DNA of 64,000 bases from an uncultured Oribacterium sp. (GTDB taxonomy: Bacteria; Bacillota; Clostridia; Lachnospirales; Lachnospiraceae): the NCBI GenBank assembly GCA_934270345.1, contig CAKQPT010000004.1, forward strand, positions 1 to 64,000, in the 5' to 3' direction. Position 1 is the stretch's first letter. Each line of letters opens with the position of its first letter. Shown one piece after another: positions 8,720-17,230 of this stretch. The notes under the pieces are model-generated. The model did no database searches and had not been told where the DNA came from. It saw only the letters and a program-made list of their open reading frames with translations. A program made the position numbers and the translations under genes.

Positions 8720-8752
8720 GGAGACGCCCCAGGTGTTCTGCGAAGCGTCTCC
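8720..8752 (-). terminator. Hairpin between response regulator and sensor kinase genes
   Basis: GGAGACGC (8720-8727) pairs with GCGTCTCC (8745-8752). On the minus strand it is followed by a T/A-rich stretch without a clean T-run. It could reduce read-through from the regulator gene to the kinase gene or stabilise an mRNA end. Confidence 0.4.
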
Positions 8753-8766
8753 CATTTCATCGTCCA

Positions 8767-10398
8767 TCAGCTCGACGCGGTGCCGGCATGCTGCTGTGCC
8801 TTATACTTCGACGGTGATACGCCGAATTTCTTTTTAAATGCATAGCTGAAGTAGTTCGGGTCACTGTAGCCGACCGCTTCCGCGATCACATAGGTTTTCT
8901 CATTTTCATCGAGCAGCATATGGACTGCCCGGTCCATACGGATATCCGTGAGGTAATTGATGAAGGTCTTGCCCGTTTCCCGCTTGAAGACGGTCGAGAA
9001 GTACGCCGCACTGATGCCGAGGAAATCACAGATGCTCTCGACACTCAGGTCCTTATCGCTGTAATGCTCATGCACATAGGCCTCTGCCTTCGCCACGAAG
9101 GTTCGTGTGCTGTCGCTGCGTGATACCCGGAGAAGCGCCTGCATCTTATGCGCACTTTCCTTCATCCATGCACGAAGAGCTTCCAGATCGAAGTGCTGCA
9201 CCTTCTGGAACAGATCCTCGTCCTTTCCGAATACCTCTTCCATCGACAGATGATTCGCATTTACGAAACGGTGTCCCTCCGTCACAAGCTCCATCACGAA
9301 GAAGCGATACGCCTGCAGCGACGGATTGACCGGTGCCTCCGTACTCAGGAACTGATCGATCTGACGATCGACCTCTTCCGGCGAATTCAGCTTGATGGCC
9401 TTGAACACCGGGTAGAAGCGGTCATCATTGTCCTCTGCAGGACTCTCCGCCGGCGCCTCCTTCTGGGTCTCCGGTGCCACCTCCATGATGTTGATCGCCT
9501 GTCCGCGCCCATAGATGACACGGTAGGACACCGCCTCCCGGGCACTCTCGTAGGCCTCCGGCAGGCTGAGAAGATGGTTGACTGCACGACCGATGCCGGC
9601 GGTGATGGTCGCGTTCGACACATGCTTACTGAGACGACACAGCACCTGACAGTCATCCGTCAGCTTCGTCAGCGCCCCCGGCTGCTCGAACTGCACGATC
9701 ATCACCGTATCGCCGAGATAGGTGAAGAAGCGCGCATGCCACTTCTGATCGAGGTGCTCCTCCCAGAGCCGGCGCACCGACATCGTGATCAGCAGCGGAT
9801 TGATGCCCTCCGGCGCGAGGGAAACACTATTGTGCAGGATCACCACACCGAAGTACGGGCCGTCGAGGCTGATCTGGTAGTCCATCATATCGCGACTGAG
9901 CGAATTCGCCGGCTCGCGTCCCTCGATGAGCGCCGTGCAGAAATTCTCCTGCAGGATCGGCAGACTCTCCATGTAATAGTTTTTCAGCATGTTGATGTTC
10001 TGCTTCTCGTCGAACTCCTGATCCAGCGATGCGTGGATGCGCTCAAACACGGCAGAAAGCTCATCCGCGTCGATCGGCTTCAGGATGTACTCCTCGGCCT
10101 CCAGACGGATGGCTTCCTTTGCGTACTCGAACTGGTCGAAACCCGAGAAGATGATGATCTTGATGGTCGGATACTGCTCCTTCAGACGCCGGCTGAGCTC
10201 GAGACCGTCCATGAACGGCATCTTGATGTCCGTCATGACGACGTCCGGCTGCTCCTCCTCGGCCATCTCCAGCGCTTCCAGTCCATTGTGGGCATAGCCC
10301 TGCACCGTGAAGCCGAGCTTCTCCCAGTCCATCTTTCGGATGATCACCTGGATTACATCCTCCTCGTCATCCACCAGCATCACTTTGTATTTGTTCAA
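8767..10398 (-). CDS. YesN-type response regulator with AraC DNA-binding domain
   Basis: A 543-residue transcription regulator. An N-terminal receiver domain begins MLVDDEEDV, has the phosphoacceptor in VVMTDIKMPFMDG, and ends with the LKPID lysine. A long central region contains a low-complexity Glu/Pro/Ala stretch (ETQKEAPAESPAEDND). The C-terminus is an AraC-type double helix-turn-helix with the signature ending YFSYAFKKKFGVSPSKYK. The TTG start at 10398 is chosen because AGGGGAG lies six bases upstream and the receiver core begins directly after it; a longer frame adds an unlikely Cys-rich leader. It partners the adjacent YesM-type kinase and probably activates the mgl genes and/or the binding-protein genes. 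Confidence 0.87.
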   Translation of the reverse strand: MNKYKVMLVDDEEDVIQVIIRKMDWEKLGFTVQGYAHNGLEALEMAEEEQPDVVMTDIKMPFMDGLELSRRLKEQYPTIKIIIFSGFDQFEYAKEAIRLEAEEYILKPIDADELSAVFERIHASLDQEFDEKQNINMLKNYYMESLPILQENFCTALIEGREPANSLSRDMMDYQISLDGPYFGVVILHNSVSLAPEGINPLLITMSVRRLWEEHLDQKWHARFFTYLGDTVMIVQFEQPGALTKLTDDCQVLCRLSKHVSNATITAGIGRAVNHLLSLPEAYESAREAVSYRVIYGRGQAINIMEVAPETQKEAPAESPAEDNDDRFYPVFKAIKLNSPEEVDRQIDQFLSTEAPVNPSLQAYRFFVMELVTEGHRFVNANHLSMEEVFGKDEDLFQKVQHFDLEALRAWMKESAHKMQALLRVSRSDSTRTFVAKAEAYVHEHYSDKDLSVESICDFLGISAAYFSTVFKRETGKTFINYLTDIRMDRAVHMLLDENEKTYVIAEAVGYSDPNYFSYAFKKKFGVSPSKYKAQQHAGTASS

Positions 10399-10522
10399 TG
10401 CAAACTCCCCTCTGCCATCACATCCTGCATCGCATCCCGAAAGGCATATTCCCTCCCGCATGCGACCAAACTCATCCCGGGCCCAACGCCACGCTGCGTT
10501 TTACCGTCACGCAACGCTATGC

Positions 10523-10921
10523 TCAGTCCTCTACATTCTGATGATGGTCGAGATTTCCGTACTTGTCCTCGATTTTCTTGAAACGATAGAAGGTCACTGC
10601 GATGGAGAGAATCATAAACAGAAGGCCCATCAGGCCGTCATACTGGCTCACCACCTCCATCACGAAGATGCAGGCACCGAACATCAGCACGAGGATCCCC
10701 ATCTCACGGGTATATGGGAGAAGATTCTCCTCCTTCACCTTGCCCCACTCCTTCGGACGAATGAAATCCGGATCATGGAAAACAAGCAGCTTCACGGCGC
10801 AGTAGATCACCAGCACACCGAGAACGAGCTGCACACCGTGCTGGCTGAGGAAAAAGGCGACCGGATCGTTCGTCACCGGATCCGAAGCGGTCTGTGCAAG
10901 AACTGTCATGTGATATGTCAT
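10523..10921 (-). CDS. Small three-helix membrane protein of the sugar locus
   Basis: A 132-residue membrane protein of unknown function. Hydrophobic helices occur at about residues 30-48, 74-90 and 97-112, separated by a charged loop (FHDPDFIRPKEWGKVKEEN), with a charged C-terminus. It has no catalytic motif. It lies between mglC and the yesN-like regulator on the same strand, after a terminator and a palindromic repeat, so it may have its own transcript or come from read-through. GAGAGG lies six bases before the ATG. A second ATG four codons later is possible. A role in sugar transport or sensing is suggested only by position. Confidence 0.65.
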   Translation of the reverse strand: MTYHMTVLAQTASDPVTNDPVAFFLSQHGVQLVLGVLVIYCAVKLLVFHDPDFIRPKEWGKVKEENLLPYTREMGILVLMFGACIFVMEVVSQYDGLMGLLFMILSIAVTFYRFKKIEDKYGNLDHHQNVED

Positions 10922-10951
10922 AGAAACCTCTCTTTAACTGTGTTGGGTCAT

Positions 10952-11021
10952 GGGGGCAGCCCCCGAACGTTTATCTTAAGAAAATCTTAATGGGGTCAGA
11001 CCCCCTTACGAAATTCTTAAG
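10952..11021. repeat. GGGGTC-core palindromic repeat, copy 1
   Basis: A 47-bp imperfect palindrome (10975-11021, 19 of 23 pairs) is centred on GGGGTCAGACCCC, with CTTAAG at both ends. A smaller palindrome GGGGGCAGCCCCC lies at 10952-10964. A segment of 28 bases (from 10977) matches 60378-60405 at 26 positions. Confidence 0.75.
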
Positions 11022-11034
11022 CCCGATACAAAAA

Positions 11035-11060
11035 TGGACTGTGGCATACGCCACAGCCCA
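11035..11060 (-). terminator. Rho-independent terminator after mglC
   Basis: TGGACTGTGGC (11035-11045) pairs with GCCACAGCCCA (11050-11060) with one mismatch and a four-base loop. On the minus strand the stem is followed by ATTTTTG. It closes the mglBAC transcript. Confidence 0.75.
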
Positions 11061-11090
11061 TATTATAGACGATAGAAATCGTTCGCTCAA

Positions 11091-12095
11091 TTACTTCTTC
11101 TGTACGTACTTTCTGATATCGAGAGAAATTGCGACGAAGATAACGATACCGATCGCGATGTACTGAGAGTTTGCATCGACACCGAGGAACTGAAGAGCGA
11201 CCTTCAGGAGCTCGAGAACGGCAACACCGATGATGGCGGAGGAAACCTTACCACGACCACCGGTTACAGATACACCACCGAGTGCGCAGGCTGCGATACC
11301 TTCCATCTCGTAGGAAAGACCCGTATTGATGGATGCACCACCGGCCTTTGCGCCGAGCATGAAACCTGCCATTGCGAAGAAAGCAGATGCCTTCGCATAG
11401 ATGAGAACGAGTGTAAGCTTTACAGGAACACCGGCAACCTCTGCAGCCTGTGCATTGCCACCGATGGCATACATGTACTTACCATGACGGGTCATGTTGT
11501 AGATGAACCAGGTGATCGCTGCCATGGCGATGGCCATCCAGATCAGGAAGCTCAGGCCCAGGAAACGACCGGTAGAGAACTTTGTGTAGCTGGTGATATA
11601 GCCACCAAGCGGTGTAGCGCCGGTGTAGATCAAACCGAGGCCATAGATGATCTCCATCATCGCCAGTGTGGAAATGAATGGAGGAACACTCAGATAAGCG
11701 ATAAACCATCCGGTGATGGCACCGAAGCATCCGCAGATGATCATGACAACCAGTAATACGAGGAACGGATTCAGCGGTGTGATGTTTGCCAGGAAGCCTT
11801 CCTTAAAGAAACGGCCTGCATAATCCTGCTTCTGAAGAAGTGTACCGGCGATACATGCACCGAAGCCGACCATACGTCCACCGGAAAGATCACATCCTCC
11901 GGTGATAACGCAGCCTGAAATACCGAGCGCGATAACCAGTCTGTAGGACATGTTTGCGAGGAGGTTCAGGAAGTTGTTGGCAGTTAAGAAGTTCTTCGTT
12001 GTTAATCCTGTGTAGATAACGAGGATGAACATAACGATGATAACACCGTTGTTAATGAGAAAATCCGTGATTTTCTTTTTCTGTGACTTTTGCAT
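11091..12095 (-). CDS. mglC: Galactose/methyl-galactoside ABC transporter permease MglC
   Basis: A 334-residue inner-membrane permease of the BPD_transp_2 (ribose/galactose) type. It forms the membrane channel for sugar delivered by MglB and powered by MglA. About ten hydrophobic helices are visible. The conserved loop near GMEGIAACALGGVSVTGGRGK contacts the ATPase in this family, and the ISGCVITGGCDLSGG segment fits MglC. Length matches E. coli MglC (about 336). It lies 31 bases after mglA on the same strand and ends in a terminator. Galactose or glucose uptake is the family expectation; related pentose permeases are the main alternative. Confidence 0.9.
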   Translation of the reverse strand: MQKSQKKKITDFLINNGVIIVMFILVIYTGLTTKNFLTANNFLNLLANMSYRLVIALGISGCVITGGCDLSGGRMVGFGACIAGTLLQKQDYAGRFFKEGFLANITPLNPFLVLLVVMIICGCFGAITGWFIAYLSVPPFISTLAMMEIIYGLGLIYTGATPLGGYITSYTKFSTGRFLGLSFLIWMAIAMAAITWFIYNMTRHGKYMYAIGGNAQAAEVAGVPVKLTLVLIYAKASAFFAMAGFMLGAKAGGASINTGLSYEMEGIAACALGGVSVTGGRGKVSSAIIGVAVLELLKVALQFLGVDANSQYIAIGIVIFVAISLDIRKYVQKK

Positions 12096-12126
12096 TTTAT
12101 TTCCCCTTTATTCTATCGAATCAGAA

Positions 12127-13635
12127 TCAGAACTGCGTTGCGAAGGACATTACCTTCTCCTGCGTCATATCTTCCTTCTGATCAATCTCACCTGTGATCT
12201 TACCATTACACATTACATATACACGATCGGCCATGCCGAGAAGCTCCGGCATTTCGGAGGAAATCATGATGATCGACTTGCCCTGATCGGCGAGCTGCTC
12301 CATGATCTCATAAATCTCGTGCTTGGCACCGACGTCGATACCTCTGGTCGGCTCATCCATGATCAGGATCTCCGGATCATTTGCGAGCCATCTCGATACG
12401 ATAACCTTCTGCTGGTTACCACCGGAGAGGTTCTCGATATGCTGCTGCATACTCGGTGTCTTAATCGAAAGCTGCTTGATACTGTCATCTACGATCTTGT
12501 TGATCGTCGGGTGATCCAGGATGAAGCCTGCCTTCAGGTGCTTGTTGTAAATGGAAATACCCGTGTTATCCTTGATGGACAGGCATCCGAAGATACCATT
12601 GCCACGACGGTCCTCGGTGATCATACCGAGACCTGCATCCATCGCGTCTCTCGAACGCTTGATCTTTACTTCCTTGCCATGCATCTTGATGGTGCCGGAA
12701 GAGAGATGACGGATACCGAAGAGGCCCTCCATGAGCTCGGTTCTCTGTGCACCAACCAGTCCACCGAAACCGAGGATCTCACCCTTACGGATGTTGAAGC
12801 TGCAATCCTGGAAGGACTTCGCGTGAATCGAGGAAAGATGCTCTGCCTCGAGGATGACGTCACCGATCTCATGTACGTGATCCGGATATACCTTCGTGAG
12901 CTCACGACCTACCATCTTCGCGATGATATCGTCGGTGCTCATCTCGGCTGCCGGCCAGGTACCGACATAGGTACCATCTCGCATGACAGTGATATCATCG
13001 GCGATCCGCTTGATCTCATCCATCTTATGAGAGATGTAAATCATCGCAACGCCCTTATCACGCAGCTGGTTCATAACCTTGAAGAGGAAATCTACTTCCT
13101 TATCAGAAAGCGAGGAGGTCGGCTCATCGAAAATGATGACTCTCGCCTCATGGGAAACCGCCTTCGCGATCTCGACCATCTGCATCTGTCCGATGGAGAG
13201 CGAGCCGAGCAGCGCCTTCGGATTATAGTCGAGGCCCAGCTCCTTCAGCCAGCGATCGGTCTCTTCGAACATCTTCTTGTGATCGATCACCTGTAAAGGA
13301 CCATACTTATGTACCGGGAAACGTCCCATGTACATATTCTCCGCGATGTTACGTGCCGGTATCGGCTGCAGCTCCTGATGCACCATGGCAACACCCTTCG
13401 CCATCGCATCATCCGGGTCTGTAATCGTCGTCTTCTCGCCATCCAGGTAGATTTCACCCTCATCCATGTGATAGATACCGAAAAGGCACTTCATCAGTGT
13501 GGACTTTCCGGCACCATTCTCTCCCATGAGTGCGTGAACTGTACCCGGGCGAACAGCGAGGTTAGCGTGATCCAGCGCTTTTACACCGGGGAATGACTTA
13601 CACACATTCCGTAATTCCAGTTTATACTCCGCCAT
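12127..13635 (-). CDS. mglA: Galactose/methyl-galactoside ABC transporter ATP-binding protein MglA
   Basis: A 502-residue cytosolic ATPase with two nucleotide-binding domains in tandem. The first has Walker A GENGAGKST (38-46), signature LSIGQMQMVEIAKA and Walker B VIIFDEPTSSL. The second lacks a normal Walker A (GGLVGAQRTEL), as is usual for MglA/RbsA, but keeps LSGGNQQK and LIMDEPTRGIDVG. It energises sugar uptake through MglC. The ATG at 13635 is chosen because GGAGG lies five bases upstream; the frame also opens four codons earlier at a TTG that overlaps this ribosome site. A strong hairpin between mglB and mglA probably lowers mglA expression relative to mglB. Confidence 0.93.
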   Translation of the reverse strand: MAEYKLELRNVCKSFPGVKALDHANLAVRPGTVHALMGENGAGKSTLMKCLFGIYHMDEGEIYLDGEKTTITDPDDAMAKGVAMVHQELQPIPARNIAENMYMGRFPVHKYGPLQVIDHKKMFEETDRWLKELGLDYNPKALLGSLSIGQMQMVEIAKAVSHEARVIIFDEPTSSLSDKEVDFLFKVMNQLRDKGVAMIYISHKMDEIKRIADDITVMRDGTYVGTWPAAEMSTDDIIAKMVGRELTKVYPDHVHEIGDVILEAEHLSSIHAKSFQDCSFNIRKGEILGFGGLVGAQRTELMEGLFGIRHLSSGTIKMHGKEVKIKRSRDAMDAGLGMITEDRRGNGIFGCLSIKDNTGISIYNKHLKAGFILDHPTINKIVDDSIKQLSIKTPSMQQHIENLSGGNQQKVIVSRWLANDPEILIMDEPTRGIDVGAKHEIYEIMEQLADQGKSIIMISSEMPELLGMADRVYVMCNGKITGEIDQKEDMTQEKVMSFATQF

Positions 13636-13664
13636 TTTGCCCTCCAAGCATTAAATAATGGGTT

Positions 13665-13702
13665 TAAAAAACGGGTGGGGCGCAGCTCGTGCACCCGCAC
13701 CC
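13665..13702 (-). terminator. Intercistronic terminator/attenuator between mglB and mglA
   Basis: On the minus strand GGGTG plus GGGTGCA pair with TGCGCCC plus CACCC (12 pairs with one bulged C, five-base loop), followed by six T. Partial termination here would make the binding-protein mRNA more abundant than mglA-mglC, a common arrangement in binding-protein operons. Confidence 0.7.
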
Positions 13703-13742
13703 ATTCCTATGTACTACGTTAAATTCTTACGAATCTTTCGGA

Positions 13743-14858
13743 TTAACCAAGAGATGCAAGAACGTCGTCAACGTTGTCGGTGGTTACCTTTACGTAATCG
13801 CAGCCGATGTAATGCTCATTGTCGCCGCCGGTGATGTACTTAACAGCTGCATCTGCTGCGGAGTGAGACTGAGAAATGTGATCGTTGAATACAGTACCGG
13901 TCTGCTTGCCAGCCTTAACGTTGTCACAAGCCTCCTGAAGAGCATCAACACCTACAAGGTAAACGTCTGTACCAACGGTCTCGCCTGCTGCCTCGATTGC
14001 CTGCAGAGCGCCGAGAGCCATCGCATCGTTGTTACAGAAAACAACCTCGATGTCCTTGCCGTGCTGTGCAAGAGAGTTTGCAACGAGAGACTGTGCCTGT
14101 GCCTGATCCCAGTTACCAACCTGATCGTCAAGCTGCTCAACCTCGATGCCGGCATCCTTAAGAGCCTTTACAGAGAACTCTGTTCTGTACTGAGCATCTA
14201 CGTTCTCCGGGTCACCCTCGATCATGATGTAGGAAACCTTGCCATCGCCGTTGATATCGCCGTGGTTGTCGAGGTCAGCGATGATCTCGCCCTGCATCGT
14301 ACCGGACTGACGAGCGTCACATCCTACGTAGCAGACCTTCATGTTCTCATCTGCCCATCTCTGCTCTTCCTGAGCATCCGGCTCTCTGTTGATGTATACG
14401 AGCGGAATGTTTGCTGCGGTTACCATATCAGTGATGGTTGCTGCGGAAGAAGAGTTAACCGGGTTGATGATGAGACAGTCAACACCCTTGGTGATGAAGT
14501 TCTGAATCTGGTTGGTCTGTGTAGCCTGGTCGTTTGCACCATCCATGATCTCGATGTTCTCTGCCTTGAAGCCGAGGGATACGAGATAGTCCTGAAGCTC
14601 ATTTCTGAAAAGGGTCATGAAGTTATCAGAGAACTGATAGATACATACGCCGACCTTCTTATCGGAAAGATCTGCATCGGTTGCAGCTGCGGCTGCCTCA
14701 GTTGCTGCCTCAGAAGCTGCCTCGGTAGCGGCTGCAGTGGTCTCTGCTGCTGCAGTTGTAGCTGCTGCAGTAGTCTCTGCAGGCTTCGAGCTGCCACATC
14801 CTGCGAGCATCGAAACTGCCATTGCTGAAACGGTAAGTAAGCTAAGTGCCTTCTTCAT
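13743..14858 (-). CDS. mglB: Galactose-binding lipoprotein MglB
   Basis: A 371-residue lipoprotein that captures sugar outside the membrane and passes it to MglC. The signal peptide ends in the lipobox LAGC (Cys21). A flexible Ala/Thr/Glu-rich linker (about 25-62) tethers the domain. The binding fold shows KKVGVCIYQFSDNFM, a calcium loop of the form DINGDG with SYIMIEGDPENVDA, the sugar-stacking Trp in GNWDQAQAQSL, and CNNDAMALGALQA. It is first in the mgl operon, with AGGAGG before the ATG and an attenuating hairpin behind. Codon use is visibly more restricted than in neighbours (for example almost uniform GCA/GCT and AAG/AAC), consistent with high expression. D-galactose or D-glucose is the likely ligand. 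Confidence 0.92.
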   Translation of the reverse strand: MKKALSLLTVSAMAVSMLAGCGSSKPAETTAAATTAAAETTAAATEAASEAATEAAAAATDADLSDKKVGVCIYQFSDNFMTLFRNELQDYLVSLGFKAENIEIMDGANDQATQTNQIQNFITKGVDCLIINPVNSSSAATITDMVTAANIPLVYINREPDAQEEQRWADENMKVCYVGCDARQSGTMQGEIIADLDNHGDINGDGKVSYIMIEGDPENVDAQYRTEFSVKALKDAGIEVEQLDDQVGNWDQAQAQSLVANSLAQHGKDIEVVFCNNDAMALGALQAIEAAGETVGTDVYLVGVDALQEACDNVKAGKQTGTVFNDHISQSHSAADAAVKYITGGDNEHYIGCDYVKVTTDNVDDVLASLG

Positions 14859-14919
14859 AATAATCCAATCCTCCTATGATTGTCTGTTCTCGACGGGACT
14901 CCCCCGTCCTTTTGATCAT

Positions 14920-14948
14920 ATTATATGGAGATGTTATGGCTGATAGAA
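14920..14948 (-). promoter_or_regulatory. Candidate mglB promoter
   Basis: On the minus strand TATAAT (14925-14920) lies about 60 bases before the mglB start; a weak TTCTAT occupies the -35 position 17 bases upstream. The weak -35 would fit an activator-dependent promoter, perhaps controlled by the YesN-like regulator. That last step is inference. Confidence 0.45.
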
Positions 14949-15057
14949 TAGAGAATCCTTCTTTTCATCTTGAAAATTCTTTGATTCCTTTGTTTATTTT
15001 TTCTCAGATTTTCTTTTTCATGTATCCGTTTTCGTGCAATTTGTGCTTAGCCACTTT

Positions 15058-15085
15058 AAAAAGCCGCGGATTTCCGCGGCTTTTT
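15058..15085 (-). terminator. Bidirectional terminator at the end of the glycan operon
   Basis: AAAAAGCCGCGG pairs with CCGCGGCTTTTT around a short loop, giving A- and T-runs on both sides. It lies after the last gene of the surface-glycan operon (minus strand) and upstream of the mgl promoter. Confidence 0.8.
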
Positions 15086-15102
15086 CGTAAAAATCGACAT
15101 AG

Positions 15103-15163
15103 CAGAACCCCGGAAGACTTCCACTGGAAGCTGTGTTTCCAGTGGCAGCCCTCCGGGGTTCTG
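15103..15163. repeat. Palindrome C next to the glycosyltransferase stop codon
   Basis: CAGAACCCCGGA (15103-15114) and its complement at the right end, plus an inner nine-base pair CCACTGGAA/TTCCAGTGG, give a 27-position hairpin with a six-base internal mismatch. The ends share the CCCCGG/CCTCCGGGG theme of palindrome B. It ends two bases before the gene's stop codon. Confidence 0.65.
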
Positions 15164-15165
15164 TG

Positions 15166-16098
15166 TCAGATGTTCCGGCTGTCCTCCACGATATAGATCG
15201 GGCGGTCCTTCAGTTCTTCGAAGAGCACCGCGATGTACTCGCCGATGATCCCGACGACGATGAAGAGGACGGCGAACATGAAGCAGAGCAGGACGACGAT
15301 CGTCGCGTAGCCGGACGGCGCGCCGTCGCGGGTCACCAGGGTATAGATCAGCACGATCAGCCCCAGAAATCCACTGAAGAGGCCGGCGAAGATGCCGAGC
15401 TTGAGCGGCATGTTCGAGAAGCACATGATGGTGTTCATCGCGAAGACAAAGAGCTTTCGGATCGAGTAGTGGCTGCTGCCCGCTACCCGCGGGGCTGCCT
15501 CATAGGAAATCGTGGTCTTCCGGAAGCCGACGTTCTGCACGTAGCCACGGAGGAAACGGACCTTCTCCCGGTAGTTTTTCGTGAGCACCTGCTGTACCGG
15601 GCGGGTGATGGCAAAGAAGTCCGAGGCATTGGCCTCGAGGTGGACCTCCGACATACGGTTGATGAGCCAGTAGAAACCGCCGGAGGTGATGTTTTTCAGA
15701 AGCCCGGCCGTTTTGTTTTCGGTGCGGACCATGGAGATCACCTGGTAGCCGGCGTCGAACTGGTCGACGATGTCGGCGAGGTACTGCGGCGGGTGCTGGA
15801 GATCCGCATCCATGAAGACGAGACCGTCGCCCGTAGCGTAGTCGAGTCCGGCGGTCATCGCCGCTTCGTGCCCGAAATTCCGGGAGAAGTGCAGCACGCG
15901 CACATGGGTCGCATCGCGGGCAGCCAGATCATCCAGGATCTCGCCGGTCCGGTCGCGGGAGCCGTCATTCACGAAGACGAACTCGTAATCCCAGCCCTTC
16001 GCTGCGAGCGCCTCGCCGTATTCTCTGGTCGTCTGGTAGAAGGTCTCCAGTCCGGCCTCCTCATTATAAGCGGAAACCACCAAGCTCAGTAATTTCAT
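15166..16098 (-). CDS. DPM1/GtrB-like family 2 glycosyltransferase
   Basis: A 310-residue membrane-bound glycosyltransferase, family GT2, probably loading a sugar onto polyprenyl phosphate or modifying a glycan. The GT-A domain (about 1-225) shows SLVVSAYNEE, the nucleotide-binding FVNDGSRDRTGEI, and the metal-binding DADLQHPP. Two C-terminal transmembrane helices (about 235-257 and 267-292) match the GtrB/DPM1 layout and length. It is the last gene of the long glycan operon, 36 bases after licD, followed by palindrome C and a terminator. In GtrB systems the product serves a membrane glycosyltransferase; the two polytopic proteins upstream are candidates, by inference only. Confidence 0.85.
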   Translation of the reverse strand: MKLLSLVVSAYNEEAGLETFYQTTREYGEALAAKGWDYEFVFVNDGSRDRTGEILDDLAARDATHVRVLHFSRNFGHEAAMTAGLDYATGDGLVFMDADLQHPPQYLADIVDQFDAGYQVISMVRTENKTAGLLKNITSGGFYWLINRMSEVHLEANASDFFAITRPVQQVLTKNYREKVRFLRGYVQNVGFRKTTISYEAAPRVAGSSHYSIRKLFVFAMNTIMCFSNMPLKLGIFAGLFSGFLGLIVLIYTLVTRDGAPSGYATIVVLLCFMFAVLFIVVGIIGEYIAVLFEELKDRPIYIVEDSRNI

Positions 16099-16134
16099 AT
16101 GTCTTCCTTCCAGCGTTTCTTAAATGAAATGAAA

Positions 16135-17091
16135 TCAGTCGAGGATTTCAAGCTCCATGCCACTGTGCGATGGGTGACGGTCCTCCGGGCGCGGCAGCTT
16201 CATGTAGTCGCCGTAGAGCATCGTGAGTACCTTGTCCCAGGCCTTCGGTCCGGTGAAGTGTCCGTCCTCAAACTGGAACTCGATCGGCTCCTCCCAGGCA
16301 TCCTCCACGGTGCAGTACTGGAAGTCCGGCTGATAGTTCGAGAAGAAGGACTTCCCGCTGCCGGAACGCTTCCCGCAGACCAGACAGCCCTGTTTTCCGG
16401 CATCCTTCGCCTGTTTCGCATCGCCTGCAGCGGTCTCCGCCGAAGCTGCACCGTTCGTCTCTGCACGGTTGAGATCCGTGTACTTCCGGGCCCAGCGCTC
16501 CTGCAGGCGGAAGATCTTCGGCAGCGGGATGAAACGGCCGACACCGGCGAGGACCTGCACCTCCAGCTTCTGAAGGCCGTGATACTTGCTCCAGTCGAGC
16601 TTCCGGCGGTGGCCCATGCCGAGCCCGAAGGCGATCTGCTGCTCGAGTTTCATGAGCCGTGCGCGGATCGGGCAGGCCGGCAGACGATCGAGGATGAAGA
16701 GGTCGACCCAGAGGTGGTTGAGCTTTCCCTCATAAAAGGCCATGTCCGCGTCGTCCTCTGCGTGACGGCGGGAGTCGAGATAGAGCACACGTGGTACGAA
16801 ATCATAGAAGGCCTCGCCGCCGCGATACTCATCCGGCAGCACGAGCTGCATATTCTCCGGGAGCTCCGCACGTGCTACATCGATGAAGCGCTCGAACTCT
16901 TCTCTTCGGAAGCAGAGATCGACGTCGTCGTCCCACGGGATGAAGCCCTTATGGCGTACCGCGCCGAGGAGCGTACCGGAATCGATGAGGTAGGTGATGC
17001 CATGGCGATCACAGATCGTCTTCACCGCCTTCAGGATCTCCAGATTTGCCTGATGTACCCGTTCCAGATCAAATGTAAATTCTTCACTCAT
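16135..17091 (-). CDS. LicD-family phosphotransferase (phosphocholine/ribitol-phosphate type)
   Basis: A 318-residue cytosolic enzyme of the LicD family, which transfers phosphocholine or a similar diphosphonucleoside-activated alcohol phosphate onto glycans. The core motif is clear: YLIDSGTLLGAVRHKGFIPWDDDVDLC with the DDDVD metal site. The C-terminal half contains an Ala/Glu/Lys-rich insertion (around AETNGAASAETAAGDAKQAKDAG) followed by a Cys-x-x-Cys, not expected in a minimal LicD. It lies between rfbH and the GT2 gene in the glycan operon. It suggests that the surface polymer is decorated with phosphocholine or another phospho-substituent. No CDP-choline synthesis gene is seen in the window. 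Confidence 0.85.
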   Translation of the reverse strand: MSEEFTFDLERVHQANLEILKAVKTICDRHGITYLIDSGTLLGAVRHKGFIPWDDDVDLCFRREEFERFIDVARAELPENMQLVLPDEYRGGEAFYDFVPRVLYLDSRRHAEDDADMAFYEGKLNHLWVDLFILDRLPACPIRARLMKLEQQIAFGLGMGHRRKLDWSKYHGLQKLEVQVLAGVGRFIPLPKIFRLQERWARKYTDLNRAETNGAASAETAAGDAKQAKDAGKQGCLVCGKRSGSGKSFFSNYQPDFQYCTVEDAWEEPIEFQFEDGHFTGPKAWDKVLTMLYGDYMKLPRPEDRHPSHSGMELEILD

Positions 17092-17111
17092 AGTTCACCC
17101 TTTATAACGAA

Positions 17112-17198
17112 AGGGCGTCCCTGCGACGCCCTGTTTTTCATCCACTGCCATCGGCAGTATGCACTGACATTCTTTTCATGCACGGCCCCGGCCGTGCA
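17112..17198. repeat. Two hairpins in the rfbH-licD gap
   Basis: AGGGCGTC pairs with GACGCCCT (17112-17132), and TGCACGGCC pairs with GGCCGTGCA around two bases (17179-17198). Neither has a good T-run on the coding strand. They may act in mRNA processing or partial termination. Confidence 0.45.
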
Positions 17199-17230
17199 CA
17201 ACGCTTCGTCGCTTCTGCTCAGCACAGCGC

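Larger units (their letters stand above)
14859..15165. other. Intergenic region: mglB promoter and glycan-operon end
   Basis: This region holds the mglB leader and promoter, a bidirectional hairpin terminator and palindrome C, each listed separately. No further gene is seen. Confidence 0.6.

Noticed and set aside
15021-15034. Possible catabolite-responsive element upstream of mglB
   Set aside because: TGTATCCGTTTTCG matches only part of the CcpA consensus and is poorly symmetric; not listed as a feature.
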